Assembly (NCBI RefSeq): GCF_039540405.1
Contig: NZ_BAABEY010000032.1
Location: forward strand, 1 to 64,000
Direction: 5' to 3'
Length of the DNA: 64,000 nucleotides
From: Ravibacter arvi
GTDB lineage: Bacteria > Bacteroidota > Bacteroidia > Cytophagales > Spirosomataceae
This document shows positions 54,274 to 62,667 of this stretch, one piece after another. Under the pieces are notes generated by a model. The model worked only from the letters and a program-made list of their open reading frames with translations. It was not told where the DNA came from and did not search any database. Each line of letters begins with the position of its first letter. The stretch's first letter is position 1. The translations under genes were made by a program, and so were the position numbers.

Positions 54274-55246
54274 ACTTATTTTACGTCACGAAATCGCCGG
54301 CCGTGAAGACGGCCCCCACGTGCTGGTACTGGCGGGTGTGCACGGCGACGAATATGAACCTATGGCAGCCTGCGGCGAGCTGCACGCGCGCCTCGCCGCA
54401 CAACTGCAGAAGGGCAGGATCACATTGGTTCCCAACGCCAACCCTACGGCTTATGTCTCCACCGGAAGATACGGGGACGACGGCCTGGACATGGCCCGGA
54501 TATGTCCGGGGAAACCCGACGGATCATCTTCCGAGCGGGCCGCCTATGAATTGAGCGGACTCATTCGCTCGGCAGATTACCTGATTGACCTACACACCGG
54601 CGGCGTGATGTATGACATTTCCCCTCTGGCGGGCTACATGCTGCACGAAAACCAGGCGGTGCTGGACATTCAGCGTGAAATGGCGTTCGCATTCGACCTG
54701 CCCGTCGTATGGGGGACTGATCCGCTCCCGCAAGGCAGAACCCTATCGGTTGCCCGCGATGCCGGTATCCCTGCCATTTACCTGGAATACGGCGGCGGCA
54801 CCGGCTTCCGCCCGCACGTAGCAACTGCCTATGTAGAAGGCGTCCTGAACGTATTGCGGCTCTGGGAAATGGTACCTGGCGCCGCCACGCGTAACAATGC
54901 CGGGAAACAGTTTTGGGTAGAAGACATCAGACCCGACAGCGGTTTCCTGCAAGGAAAAATGCCCGCGCCGGCCGACGGTATCTTTATTGCCGGCACAACA
55001 CTGGGTACTCTCGTAAAAAAGGGCGAGCGGGTCGGCCATATTCTTGACCCCGCAACCGGCAATTCTACCCAGATACAAGCCGATGCCGACGGGCTGGTAT
55101 TCCTGCTCCGGCAAATCGTAAAAGTAAAAAAAGGCGAAGCGCTGGGCGGCATTTTACCTATTTCCAAACCGGGAAGTGTCACGATTGGCTTCGACGGCAT
55201 CGGGAAAGAAAATAACGGCCGGCAACCTGCGTTCAAAAACCACTGA
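54257..55246 (+). CDS. succinylglutamate desuccinylase/aspartoacylase-family zinc deacylase
   Basis: The start at 54257 (329 residues, MKASTELILRHEIAG) overlaps the SGNH gene; an upstream ATG at 54206 is in a shadow region. The zinc site is the pair LAGVHGDEYEP (His and Glu) with DLHTGG (His), as in AstE/AspA carboxypeptidase-fold deacylases. EYGGGTG near 178 supplies the general base region. A C-terminal beta-barrel (about 225-325, GKMPAPADGIFIAGTTLG) is typical of the family. It has no signal peptide. It could remove an N-acyl or amino-acid amide group from an imported intermediate. Confidence 0.82.
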   Translation: MKASTELILRHEIAGREDGPHVLVLAGVHGDEYEPMAACGELHARLAAQLQKGRITLVPNANPTAYVSTGRYGDDGLDMARICPGKPDGSSSERAAYELSGLIRSADYLIDLHTGGVMYDISPLAGYMLHENQAVLDIQREMAFAFDLPVVWGTDPLPQGRTLSVARDAGIPAIYLEYGGGTGFRPHVATAYVEGVLNVLRLWEMVPGAATRNNAGKQFWVEDIRPDSGFLQGKMPAPADGIFIAGTTLGTLVKKGERVGHILDPATGNSTQIQADADGLVFLLRQIVKVKKGEALGGILPISKPGSVTIGFDGIGKENNGRQPAFKNH

Positions 55247-55260
55247 TAAACCTGCGAAAT

Positions 55261-56067
55261 TTGAAAAAAACGGTCATCATAACAGGAGCTGCGGGCGGAA
55301 TAGGCAGTGCTGCTGCAAAAGCTTTCGCCGTCCAGGGTTATGCGGTTGTACTTGCCGACATCAACCAGGAAGGACTTTCTATACTCCATCATTCCCTCGC
55401 CGGTGAAGGCGCCGACGTCAGTGTATGTAAAACCGATCTGGCCAGCGATGCAGACTGGGCTCGTCTTATCGCCCATACCGTCGATCGGTTCGGGCGTATC
55501 GACGTGTTGGTCAACAACGCGGCCTGGCGCGAACCGGGCTCAGTACGGGGGCTCTCATTGCCGGTCTGGGAAAAAACCCTGAAAATTTGTCTTACCGCCC
55601 CGCTTTTCCTGGCGCGCGCGGCAGCAGAAGTAATGGAACGCGGCGGACAAGGCGGTGTTATCATTAATGTATCCAGCGTCATGGCCGAGCGGCCTTCGGG
55701 AATAGCCACTGCCTATGTCGCCTGCAAAGGAGCGTTGAACAGCCTCACAAAGGAGCTGGCGATTACTTACGGGCGACAGGGGATACGCGTATTGGGCATC
55801 GCACCCGGTTTTATTGACACCGATCTGAGCGCCGATTACGTGGATCCGGACGGAAGGAATATCAGTAAAATCCTCACCGAGCAGCTGACCGATTTTATCC
55901 CGCTCGGGAGAGGCGGCCGGGCCGAAGAGGTCGCCGCCGTAATCGCCTGGGCCTGCTCCCGGGAAGCTTCCTACCTGAGCGGCACCACACTAACCGTAGA
56001 TGGGGGATTCGAGCCGAATTTCAACCCTTATTCCGTTAAAAACCTTCAATATCCCGACGAATTTTGA
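55261..56067 (+). CDS. short-chain dehydrogenase/reductase
   Basis: The 268-residue product starts at a TTG. It is a classical SDR: cofactor motif TGAAGGIG (8-15), NNAA (about 83-86), the catalytic Ser in INVSSVMAE and YVACK (Tyr/Lys about 156-160), followed by the PGFIDT loop. The Asp in LADINQ at the end of beta-2 suggests NAD rather than NADP. The substrate is probably a hydroxy- or keto-sugar acid of this pathway. It lies 14 bases after the deacylase gene and overlaps the start region of the PLP enzyme gene. Confidence 0.87.
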   Translation: MKKTVIITGAAGGIGSAAAKAFAVQGYAVVLADINQEGLSILHHSLAGEGADVSVCKTDLASDADWARLIAHTVDRFGRIDVLVNNAAWREPGSVRGLSLPVWEKTLKICLTAPLFLARAAAEVMERGGQGGVIINVSSVMAERPSGIATAYVACKGALNSLTKELAITYGRQGIRVLGIAPGFIDTDLSADYVDPDGRNISKILTEQLTDFIPLGRGGRAEEVAAVIAWACSREASYLSGTTLTVDGGFEPNFNPYSVKNLQYPDEF

Positions 56068-56072
56068 ATGAA

Positions 56073-57137
56073 ATGGTAATGCACCGCTCTTATCTCACTA
56101 CTCCCCCGCTCGTTACGCTGGGGGAAGGCAACACACCCTTGGTAAAATCACGCCGGATTGGTCCGGCACTGGGCCTGCCCAACCTGTATTTCAAGCTGGA
56201 AAACCTGAATCCCTCCGGTTCCTATAAAGACCGGTTCGCCGCCGCTCTGATCAGCGACATGGTGCGCGAAGGGCATAAAATCTGTCTTGCTACCTCAAGC
56301 GGAAATACAGGAGCTGCCCTGGCGGCCTACAGCGCCGCGGCGGGAATCCGCTGCATCATCCTGGTCGTAGACGGGGCGCCCGAACCTAAATTAAAACAAA
56401 TGCAGCTGTACGGCGCGCAATTGCTGATGATCCGGGATTTCGGCAAGTCCGCAGCTGTTACTGAACAGGTGTTCGGGCTGCTCCAGGCGCTGAGTTCGGA
56501 AAAAGGGATACCGCTTCCCATCAGCGCTTACAAATTTTGCCCACCGGGCATGAAAGGAGTTGAAACCATCTCGCACGAGATCGTTGACACCCTAGGCGGG
56601 AATGACCTTGAAATATTGGTACCGGCAGGTGGCGGCGGCCTTACCCTGGCAGTAGCCAACGGGGTTTCTTCCACCGGCGCTGCGGCAAAAGTACATTGTG
56701 TTCAGCCAGCCGGCAACGACACCATTGCATCGTCACTGCGCAACGGTGTCCCGGCCCGGGCAGCTGACCGTGCTACCACCCGGATCAGCGGGCTCCAGGT
56801 GGCCAATGTGCTCGACGGTCAGGAGGTTGTAGCCGCATGTTCCGCCCTCGGCGGGACCGGCTATACCGTTTCCGATGAAAGTGTTTTCGACTGTCACCGC
56901 GAGCTCGCCGTAAAAGAAGGCATTTTCTCTGAGCCGGCCGGGGCAGTCGCGCTGGCGGGCCTTAAAGTGGCCTTGGAAAAAGGAGAAGCCGACCCCGGGA
57001 AAAATTACGTCTGTCTGGTTACCGGCAGCGGTTTCAAAGACATGGCGGCAGTGGACGCCGGGTTTGCGCTCCCCCCTGTCGGCATAACGCCCGTTGAATC
57101 CGCTCTGGAAACGATAAAAAATATTTTTAATAATTGA
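56073..57137 (+). CDS. PLP-dependent enzyme of threonine synthase/threonine dehydratase fold
   Basis: Started at ATG 56073 (354 residues). It is a fold-type II PLP enzyme: TPLVKSRRIG near the start, the Schiff-base Lys in SGSYKDRFA (about 52), the phosphate loop SSGNTGAALA, and the glycine-rich PAGGGGLTLAV. Residues after 270 (EGIFSEPAGAVALAGLK) fit the substrate domain of threonine synthases and dehydratases. It is unlikely to be the housekeeping threonine synthase, given its short length and context. Dehydration of a hydroxy-amino acid would give an enamine, which the RidA encoded 1.6 kb downstream could hydrolyse. Confidence 0.8.
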   Translation: MVMHRSYLTTPPLVTLGEGNTPLVKSRRIGPALGLPNLYFKLENLNPSGSYKDRFAAALISDMVREGHKICLATSSGNTGAALAAYSAAAGIRCIILVVDGAPEPKLKQMQLYGAQLLMIRDFGKSAAVTEQVFGLLQALSSEKGIPLPISAYKFCPPGMKGVETISHEIVDTLGGNDLEILVPAGGGGLTLAVANGVSSTGAAAKVHCVQPAGNDTIASSLRNGVPARAADRATTRISGLQVANVLDGQEVVAACSALGGTGYTVSDESVFDCHRELAVKEGIFSEPAGAVALAGLKVALEKGEADPGKNYVCLVTGSGFKDMAAVDAGFALPPVGITPVESALETIKNIFNN

Positions 57138-57165
57138 TCACAACTTACCGTAAATAAAAATCCAA

Positions 57166-58065
57166 ATGAGTAATCAAAAATTTCAAGGTGTATGGCCCGC
57201 CCTTTTTACACCTGTTCATCCTGATGGCAAACTGAATCTTCCGCAACTGGAAAAGCTTATCGAGCTGATGATCAGCCAGGAACTCGATGGTATTTACCTG
57301 CTGGGCTCCACAGGGCAGGGATTCCTTTTCAGTGAAGAGGAAAGAAAAGAAATTGCCGCACACACCATTCGAATTGTAAACGGACGCCTTCCGGTAATGG
57401 TACAGGTGGGCGCCATGAATACAGAAGAATCCATACGGCTCGCCCGTCACGCTGCCGAAAAGGGCGCCGACGGGATTTCGTCAGTCGGGCCTATTTACTA
57501 TGGTGGTGGAGGCGAAATGGCTTTTACGCATTACCGCCGCATTGCACAGGCTACAGACCTTCCGTTTTTCCCCTACCAGATAGGCGGGTCTACCAGCAAC
57601 GAGGTAATAAAAAAACTGCTCGACCTGCCACAGGTAAAAGGAATGAAACTTACCACCGCGAAACTGCTTGAGATCGGTACCATCAGGAACATGGCCGGCA
57701 ACAGATGGCAACTCTTCAGCGGCGCCGACGAGCTTATTTGCCAGGCGGCGATCAGCGGCGCCGTCGGTGCAATCGGGACATTTTACAACATGTTTGGACC
57801 TACCTGCAAGCATGTCCGCGCCGGTTTCCTGGAAGGCCGGGTGCAGGAAGCACATGATTTCATGCTTGCCTTCCAGGGATTTATAGAAAAAATAATTCCG
57901 TACGTGTGGACATTCATCAACCGCGGGATGGCGCTCAAATATGACATCCACATCGGCCCGCCCAAACCGCCGTTGCTCGCGCCGGAAATGCCCTGGGACG
58001 ATGAGGAGATTGTGCGCATGATGGAAGAAGTGGACAGCTACGGCCTGATGAAAGAAACCATTTAA
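57166..58065 (+). CDS. dihydrodipicolinate synthase/N-acetylneuraminate lyase-family aldolase (copy 2)
   Basis: The 299-residue product is a close relative of the 45077-46000 aldolase, with GSTGQG at 47-52, Tyr137 (PFFPYQ), Lys161 (GMKLTT), and the same SGADELICQ and SAVGAIGTFYNM segments. The differences cluster in the sugar-binding loops (GGGGEMAF, GGSTSNE) and near the C-terminus, so the two may accept different ulosonic acids or run in different directions. No signal peptide is present. It is encoded between the PLP enzyme gene and rraA-like gene. Confidence 0.85.
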   Translation: MSNQKFQGVWPALFTPVHPDGKLNLPQLEKLIELMISQELDGIYLLGSTGQGFLFSEEERKEIAAHTIRIVNGRLPVMVQVGAMNTEESIRLARHAAEKGADGISSVGPIYYGGGGEMAFTHYRRIAQATDLPFFPYQIGGSTSNEVIKKLLDLPQVKGMKLTTAKLLEIGTIRNMAGNRWQLFSGADELICQAAISGAVGAIGTFYNMFGPTCKHVRAGFLEGRVQEAHDFMLAFQGFIEKIIPYVWTFINRGMALKYDIHIGPPKPPLLAPEMPWDDEEIVRMMEEVDSYGLMKETI

Positions 58066-58076
58066 CTGTTTCGAAC

Positions 58077-58721
58077 ATGGACTTCCGGTTAATTGAACAG
58101 GAACTTTACAGCGCAGTCATTTCAGACGTCCTGGACGGGATGGGGTTTACTAATCAGGCTACGAGGAGTACCTTTTTTCCTTATACCGGCATAAAAAAAC
58201 TGGTAGGAAGATGCAGAACTACGCTTTGGTCGGATATGTTTCACCGGGACGAAGCACCTTATGAACTCGAGCTGGAGGCGGTAGATTCCTGCCTTCCGGG
58301 AGATGTTATCATTGCAGCGGCTCACGGCAGCGAACGGTCCGGCATTTTTGGAGAATTGCTCGCCACCGCAGCTCGCAACAGCGGCTGTGCAGGTGTAATC
58401 GTCCATGGGGCGGTAAGGGATGTGGCCAAAATGCGTGAAATGGGGTTTCCCGTATTTGCCACGGCAAAGAATCCCTATGACAGTCAAAACAGGCAGCGCG
58501 TGATCGACCTCGACGTGACTGTTGTGATAGATGGTGTTACCTTTAACCCCGGCGACCTGGTAATGGCCGACGAAGACGGGATTGTGGTAATTCCGAAGGC
58601 GATTGAAGAAGTCGTACTGGAAGCTGCATTTCAAAAAGTAAAGGCTGAAAACCGGTCGCGGGATGCCATCAAAAATGGCATGAAGGCACAAGTAGCTTAT
58701 CAAACATTCGGTATATTATGA
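58077..58721 (+). CDS. RraA-family protein (HMG aldolase/oxaloacetate decarboxylase-like)
   Basis: The 214-residue product has the RraA fold: ISDVLDGMG near the start, AAHGSERSGIFGELLATAARNSGCAG (about 81-106), the hallmark GAVRDVAKMREMGFPVFA (about 111-128) with the Arg/Asp pair that binds substrate and Mg2+, and GDLVMADEDGIVVIP. Enzymes of this family cleave 4-hydroxy-4-methyl-2-oxoglutarate or decarboxylate oxaloacetate; others are unassigned. It starts 11 bases after the second aldolase gene and its stop overlaps the RidA start (ATGA). Confidence 0.87.
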   Translation: MDFRLIEQELYSAVISDVLDGMGFTNQATRSTFFPYTGIKKLVGRCRTTLWSDMFHRDEAPYELELEAVDSCLPGDVIIAAAHGSERSGIFGELLATAARNSGCAGVIVHGAVRDVAKMREMGFPVFATAKNPYDSQNRQRVIDLDVTVVIDGVTFNPGDLVMADEDGIVVIPKAIEEVVLEAAFQKVKAENRSRDAIKNGMKAQVAYQTFGIL

Positions 58722-59101
58722 GTAACAAAAAAGTAGTAAAAGGGGGAAACATCCCGACCAGTCACCTGCCGTTTTCTCCGGGCGTTATTTCAGGAGGCCA
58801 TCTGTACGTATCGGGGCAGGCATCAACCGACAGCACGGGTACAATCGTGGTTGACACTTTCGAAGGCGAATGCCGCCGGTCGTTCGACAACCTGAAGCGC
58901 ATTGTGGAAGCTGCCGGCGCGAAAATGGACGACGCCGTTCAGGTACGGAATTATGTGGGCAAACAGGAATACCTCGCAGAATTCAACGCGATATACAGAG
59001 AGTACTTCAACGAGCCCTACGCGGCCCGGACTACCCTGATCGGATGCCTGGGTGAGCTCCTGAAGTTTGAAGTGGATGCTGTTTTTAAATTGGAAGAGTA
59101 G
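58718..59101 (+). CDS. RidA-family enamine/imine deaminase
   Basis: The 127-residue product has the YjgF/RidA fold: a beta strand start with SPGVISGGHLYVSGQAS, TFEGECRRSFDNLKRIVEAAGAKMDD and a C-terminal ARTTLIGCLGELLKFEVDAVF. The Arg (in ARTT) and Glu (KFEVDAV) correspond to the ligand-binding Arg and the water-activating Glu of RidA. It overlaps the RraA gene by 4 bases. It would hydrolyse an enamine or imine from the PLP enzyme, or act as a specific step in the pathway. Confidence 0.87.
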   Translation: MSNKKVVKGGNIPTSHLPFSPGVISGGHLYVSGQASTDSTGTIVVDTFEGECRRSFDNLKRIVEAAGAKMDDAVQVRNYVGKQEYLAEFNAIYREYFNEPYAARTTLIGCLGELLKFEVDAVFKLEE

Positions 59102-59187
59102 GTATGAGGTTTGAGGGGTGAGGTGTTAGCTACCGCTCATACCTCATACCTCAAACCTCACCCCTCATACCTCATACCTTTACCCAA
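59102..59187. repeat. short tandem CCTCAAACCTCA-type tract with opposing GAGG tract
   Basis: After the RidA stop the sequence is TATGAGGTTTGAGGGGTGAGG, then CCTCATACCTCATACCTCAAACC and more. The left and right parts are partly complementary and both are built from GAGG/CCTC decamers. The tract fills the 86-base gap before the M81 gene. I see no gene or terminator T-run in it. Confidence 0.85.
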
Positions 59188-60654
59188 ATGAAAAAAAGAA
59201 TAGCGCTCCTTGGAATTTACCATGAGACCAACACCTTTTCCCGGCAGCCCACTACCCTACAGCACTTTCAAACTGGTTTTTGGCTGGAAGGAAAAGCTAT
59301 CCTGGATGAGTACCGAGGTGCTCACCACGAGATCAGCGGCATTATAGAAGTCATTGAGGGCCAGCCCGGCTACGAGCTTGTCCCGGTATTTTACGCATAC
59401 GCAACGCCCAGCGGAATGGTCGCCCGCGAAGCTTTTGAAACCATCCTGGAGCGCCTATTAACATTATTTGAACAATACGGCCCCTACGATGGGGTCATCG
59501 TCGTTCCCCACGGGGCAGGCGTAGCAGAGGGGTATCCCGATATGGACGGCCATTGGCTTGACGTGGTGCGCAAAAAAGCCGGGCCCGATATGCCGATTGT
59601 CGGGACCTTAGACCCGCATGCCAATCTCAGTCCGCTGATGGTGGCAGCTACCAACGGGCTCTTTCCCTACCAGACCAATCCGCATATAGACCAGGCAAAA
59701 GTAGGTCGCCGGGCTGCCCAGATGATAATCGAAATGCTATCGGAGGGCAAAAAGTTCACGCACCGACTGGTACAACTTTCCGTAGCAATCAGTATCGAAC
59801 AACAATATACTTCCGAGTCGCCCTGTCTTGATCTCCTGCAATTGGCCGGCAAGGTGAAAACAGAATTCGGCCTGTATGCCGTCAATCTTTTGCTGGGTTT
59901 CCCCTATGCTGATGTCGAAGAGCTGGGGTCTGCCTTTACCATGATTTCGGAAGTAGGGAAAGGCAACGAAAAAGCGGCCGAACGCAGCCTCCGCGCTTTT
60001 GTCGCGGACCACCTGCAAAGCTACAACGGCAAAAAACGGCGGATTGAAGACTTGATCCCCGAATTCGACGGAATGGAAAAACCCATCCTGCTGCTGGACA
60101 TGGGCGACAACGTCGGCGGCGGAAGCTCCGCACAAAGCACCCATTTGCTGGAAGCCCTCGATGCGGCGGGCCTTCCGGGCACTTTCATCTGCGTATTTGA
60201 TCCGGAAGCCGTCAGGTTGCTGAGCGAAACCGGCGAAATGCCTGCCGGGCTGATGATCGGGGAAAGCCGTTACACGGTCCATCCGGAGAGCTTCAGGCTG
60301 ATTGAAGGTAAATTTGAAGAGCTCACGCCCAAGCACGGAGGGTTTGTACATTACGACATGGGACCATCGGTCATCCTGAAAACCGTAACCGGGCAAACCG
60401 TCATGCTGACCTCGATGCGTACGGTTCCTTTTAGTCTGCAGCAATTGCTGGCCTTTGACCTGGCGCCGGAATCCTTCAACTTTATTGTCGCCAAAGGCGT
60501 GAATGCTCCGATTGCGGCCTACAAAGACGTTTGCAAACATCTTGTAAAGGTGGATACTCCCGGCGATACCAGCGCTGACATGACCCGATTTGAATTCCAT
60601 AACCGGAGAAAACCCCTGTTTCCTTTTGAAATACCGGAACGGGAAATGATATGA
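59188..60654 (+). CDS. M81-family metallopeptidase (MlrC-like)
   Basis: The 488-residue product has the M81 signature: IALLGIYHETNTFS (about 5-18, with the metal-binding His-Glu), VVPHGAGVAEG, DPHANLSP, PYQTNPHIDQAKVG and a C-terminal DMGDNVGGGSSA loop. MlrC cleaves the linear tetrapeptide of microcystin, and other members are thought to act on small amides. It has no signal peptide, so an imported amide is the likely substrate. It overlaps the lactonase gene by 4 bases (ATGA). Confidence 0.87.
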   Translation: MKKRIALLGIYHETNTFSRQPTTLQHFQTGFWLEGKAILDEYRGAHHEISGIIEVIEGQPGYELVPVFYAYATPSGMVAREAFETILERLLTLFEQYGPYDGVIVVPHGAGVAEGYPDMDGHWLDVVRKKAGPDMPIVGTLDPHANLSPLMVAATNGLFPYQTNPHIDQAKVGRRAAQMIIEMLSEGKKFTHRLVQLSVAISIEQQYTSESPCLDLLQLAGKVKTEFGLYAVNLLLGFPYADVEELGSAFTMISEVGKGNEKAAERSLRAFVADHLQSYNGKKRRIEDLIPEFDGMEKPILLLDMGDNVGGGSSAQSTHLLEALDAAGLPGTFICVFDPEAVRLLSETGEMPAGLMIGESRYTVHPESFRLIEGKFEELTPKHGGFVHYDMGPSVILKTVTGQTVMLTSMRTVPFSLQQLLAFDLAPESFNFIVAKGVNAPIAAYKDVCKHLVKVDTPGDTSADMTRFEFHNRRKPLFPFEIPEREMI

Positions 60655-61478
60655 AACTGACTGAAATCAAAAAACTGGCCGAACTTGATTTCTATACCGA
60701 AGGCCCGGCTGTCGGCACCGACGGTGCTTTCTACTTCACCACATTGAGCGGTAGGACAGTTTTTCGCATAGGGGCTGACGGAAAAACCGAACCCTGGGCG
60801 GAAGGAGCATGCCCCAACGGACAGGCGATCCGGGCGGATGGTACGCATTGGTTTTGCGAAAGCCGGGACGGACGCATCAGCAGCCACCACTCCGACGGCC
60901 GGTTCGAAAAGGTAGTATTGGACGGTGTCTGCGGAGGTGTCGGATTTTCAACCCCTAATGACCTGATTTTTGATTCAGCAGGGAATTTATATTTCACAGA
61001 CTCGATCCGGGAAAACGGGAAGGTTTTTTTCCTGGGAGCCGACGGTACCGAAAAGGTCATTGCAGATGGGATCGACTATGCCAACGGCCTGGCGCTAAGT
61101 CCGTCCGAGACCACGCTGTATGTCGCGGAAAGTTACGGGAACCGAGTCCTTGCCGTGGATTTGTCTGCCAATGCCCAACCCCGGCGCACCGTATTGGCCA
61201 ATCTCCCGAAGCACCCCTCGAACGACCCGGTCGGGAACTTGCCCGATGGCCTGGCAACGGACAACGAGGGCCGCATCTGGGTTGCCCATTACGGTATGCA
61301 GGCCGTTCATATCATTTCTCCCGGCGGCGCGTGCGTCGGCTCTTTCGATACCGGCCTGCCGCTTACCAGTAACCTGGCTTTTGTGAGCGACACGCCGCGC
61401 CTCAAACAATTGCTGATTACGGGCGGATTCGGCGAACCCGGCCCGGGAGCCGTCGTGCTGGCCACTATTTCGCTTTAA
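60651..61478 (+). CDS. SMP-30/gluconolactonase-family lactonase
   Basis: The 275-residue product is a six-bladed calcium-binding propeller: FYTEGPAVGTDGAFYFT (metal Glu about 17), TPNDLIFDSAGNLYFTD (metal Asn), GIDYANGLALSPSETTLYVAES and LPDGLATDNEGRIWVAH (catalytic Asp). These are the residues of senescence-marker-protein/gluconolactonases. It would open a sugar-acid lactone, for instance after oxidation by the SDR or aldo/keto reductase of the locus. It has no signal peptide, so it is cytoplasmic. Confidence 0.87.
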   Translation: MKLTEIKKLAELDFYTEGPAVGTDGAFYFTTLSGRTVFRIGADGKTEPWAEGACPNGQAIRADGTHWFCESRDGRISSHHSDGRFEKVVLDGVCGGVGFSTPNDLIFDSAGNLYFTDSIRENGKVFFLGADGTEKVIADGIDYANGLALSPSETTLYVAESYGNRVLAVDLSANAQPRRTVLANLPKHPSNDPVGNLPDGLATDNEGRIWVAHYGMQAVHIISPGGACVGSFDTGLPLTSNLAFVSDTPRLKQLLITGGFGEPGPGAVVLATISL

Positions 61479-61490
61479 AAAGAAAACATC

Positions 61491-62561
61491 ATGGTCAATC
61501 GCCTGCGCCATCTCTTTTACCTGGCATTACTCATTCCCATTCACCTTATGTCTCAGTCTCATCCCATTACGTGGTCAGAATTTTCACCATTACCCGATCC
61601 GCTAGGTTTCGCAGGCATGTATGCCGGGGTTTCCAACGGCGCACTGATCGCTCTCGGCGGCGCCAATTTCCCGGAGAAATACCCCTGGGAGGGCGGCAAG
61701 AAAAAATGGCACGACCGGATTTTCATCATGAAACCCGGCGGCCCGTGGCATACCTCTGACCAGAAAATGCCCGAACCTGCCGCTTACGGCGTTTCCGTTA
61801 GCTATGGCGGGAGTGTAATAGTGGCAGGTGGCTGCACGGAAACCGCACACTTGTCATCGGTCAGCGCCTATCAGTGGGTACAGGGCAGCCTGACGCGCTC
61901 AGCCTTGCCCCATCTTCCCACACCCCTGGCCTACATGACCGGCGCCGTTCTGGGCGACGCCCTCGTTATCCTCGGCGGTACTGAAAGCCCGACAGGAGCA
62001 CCAACAAAAACCGCGTTGCTCCTCGACCTCAGCAACCCCGGCTCCGGTTGGCAAACGATAGAACCGTGGCCCGGTCCCGAGCGCATGCTCCCCGCCAGCG
62101 GCGTATGGAACGACCGTTTGATTCTCATGGGCGGCGAAAATAGCGCGATCAATGCAGCAGGAGAAAAGTACCGGCATATTCTGCAGGACGGCTACTCCCT
62201 GACACTTACAAAAGAAGGCCAGAAATGGATAGCTGCTTGGAAGGTGCTGGGGGTTATTCCGAGAGGCGTTTCAGCTGCAGGCACCCTGCCGGCATTCAGG
62301 GACCGGATGATCATCTGGGGCGGCGTAGACGCCGTTACTGCCCAATACCGCACGGCCAGTACGCACCCAGGCATTACCAAAAGCCTGCTTTACTATTACC
62401 CCGCTTCCGATACCTGGGAGTACCCCGGCGAGAATAACAATTTCCCGTCCAGGGTAACGCTGCCGGTCGTGTTTTACCAGGACAGCTGGCTGTACGTCAG
62501 CGGTGAAATCAAACCCGGTATCAGAACACCGTCAATCATTCAGATCAGGGGTGAGCGGTGA
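61491..62561 (+). CDS. NanM-like cyclically permuted kelch mutarotase
   Basis: The 356-residue product has a signal peptide (about 1-20) and kelch-type blades: GGANFP, VIVAGGCTETA, LVILGGTESPTG, LILMGGENSA and MIIWGGVDAV. The order of blades and the GGANFPEKYPWEGGKKKWHD segment match the cyclically permuted mutarotases related to N-acetylneuraminate epimerase (NanM), which speed anomer exchange of sialic acid after release. This is the strongest specific hint for a sialic-acid-type substrate. It lies 12 bases after the lactonase gene. Confidence 0.85.
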   Translation: MVNRLRHLFYLALLIPIHLMSQSHPITWSEFSPLPDPLGFAGMYAGVSNGALIALGGANFPEKYPWEGGKKKWHDRIFIMKPGGPWHTSDQKMPEPAAYGVSVSYGGSVIVAGGCTETAHLSSVSAYQWVQGSLTRSALPHLPTPLAYMTGAVLGDALVILGGTESPTGAPTKTALLLDLSNPGSGWQTIEPWPGPERMLPASGVWNDRLILMGGENSAINAAGEKYRHILQDGYSLTLTKEGQKWIAAWKVLGVIPRGVSAAGTLPAFRDRMIIWGGVDAVTAQYRTASTHPGITKSLLYYYPASDTWEYPGENNNFPSRVTLPVVFYQDSWLYVSGEIKPGIRTPSIIQIRGER

Positions 62562-62667
62562 GCTTTGAGCGATGAGGCGTCAAAACCTCGCCCTCAAACC
62601 TCACGTCTCAAACCTCACGTCTCAAACCTCAAACCCCAAACCTCAAATCCCACGTCTCAAAACTCCC
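62562..62667. repeat. short tandem CAAACCTCACGTCT-type tract with opposing GAG-rich tract
   Basis: GGTGAGCGGTGAGCTTTGAG is followed by CAAACCTCACGTCT repeated three times with variants. The tract fills the gap before the aldo/keto reductase gene. An open frame runs through it to 62572 but has no coding character. Confidence 0.85.

Noticed and set aside
56073..57137. Housekeeping threonine synthase (thrC)
   Set aside because: It is shorter than usual ThrC and sits in a catabolic operon beside ridA-like and rraA-like genes, away from thrA/thrB.
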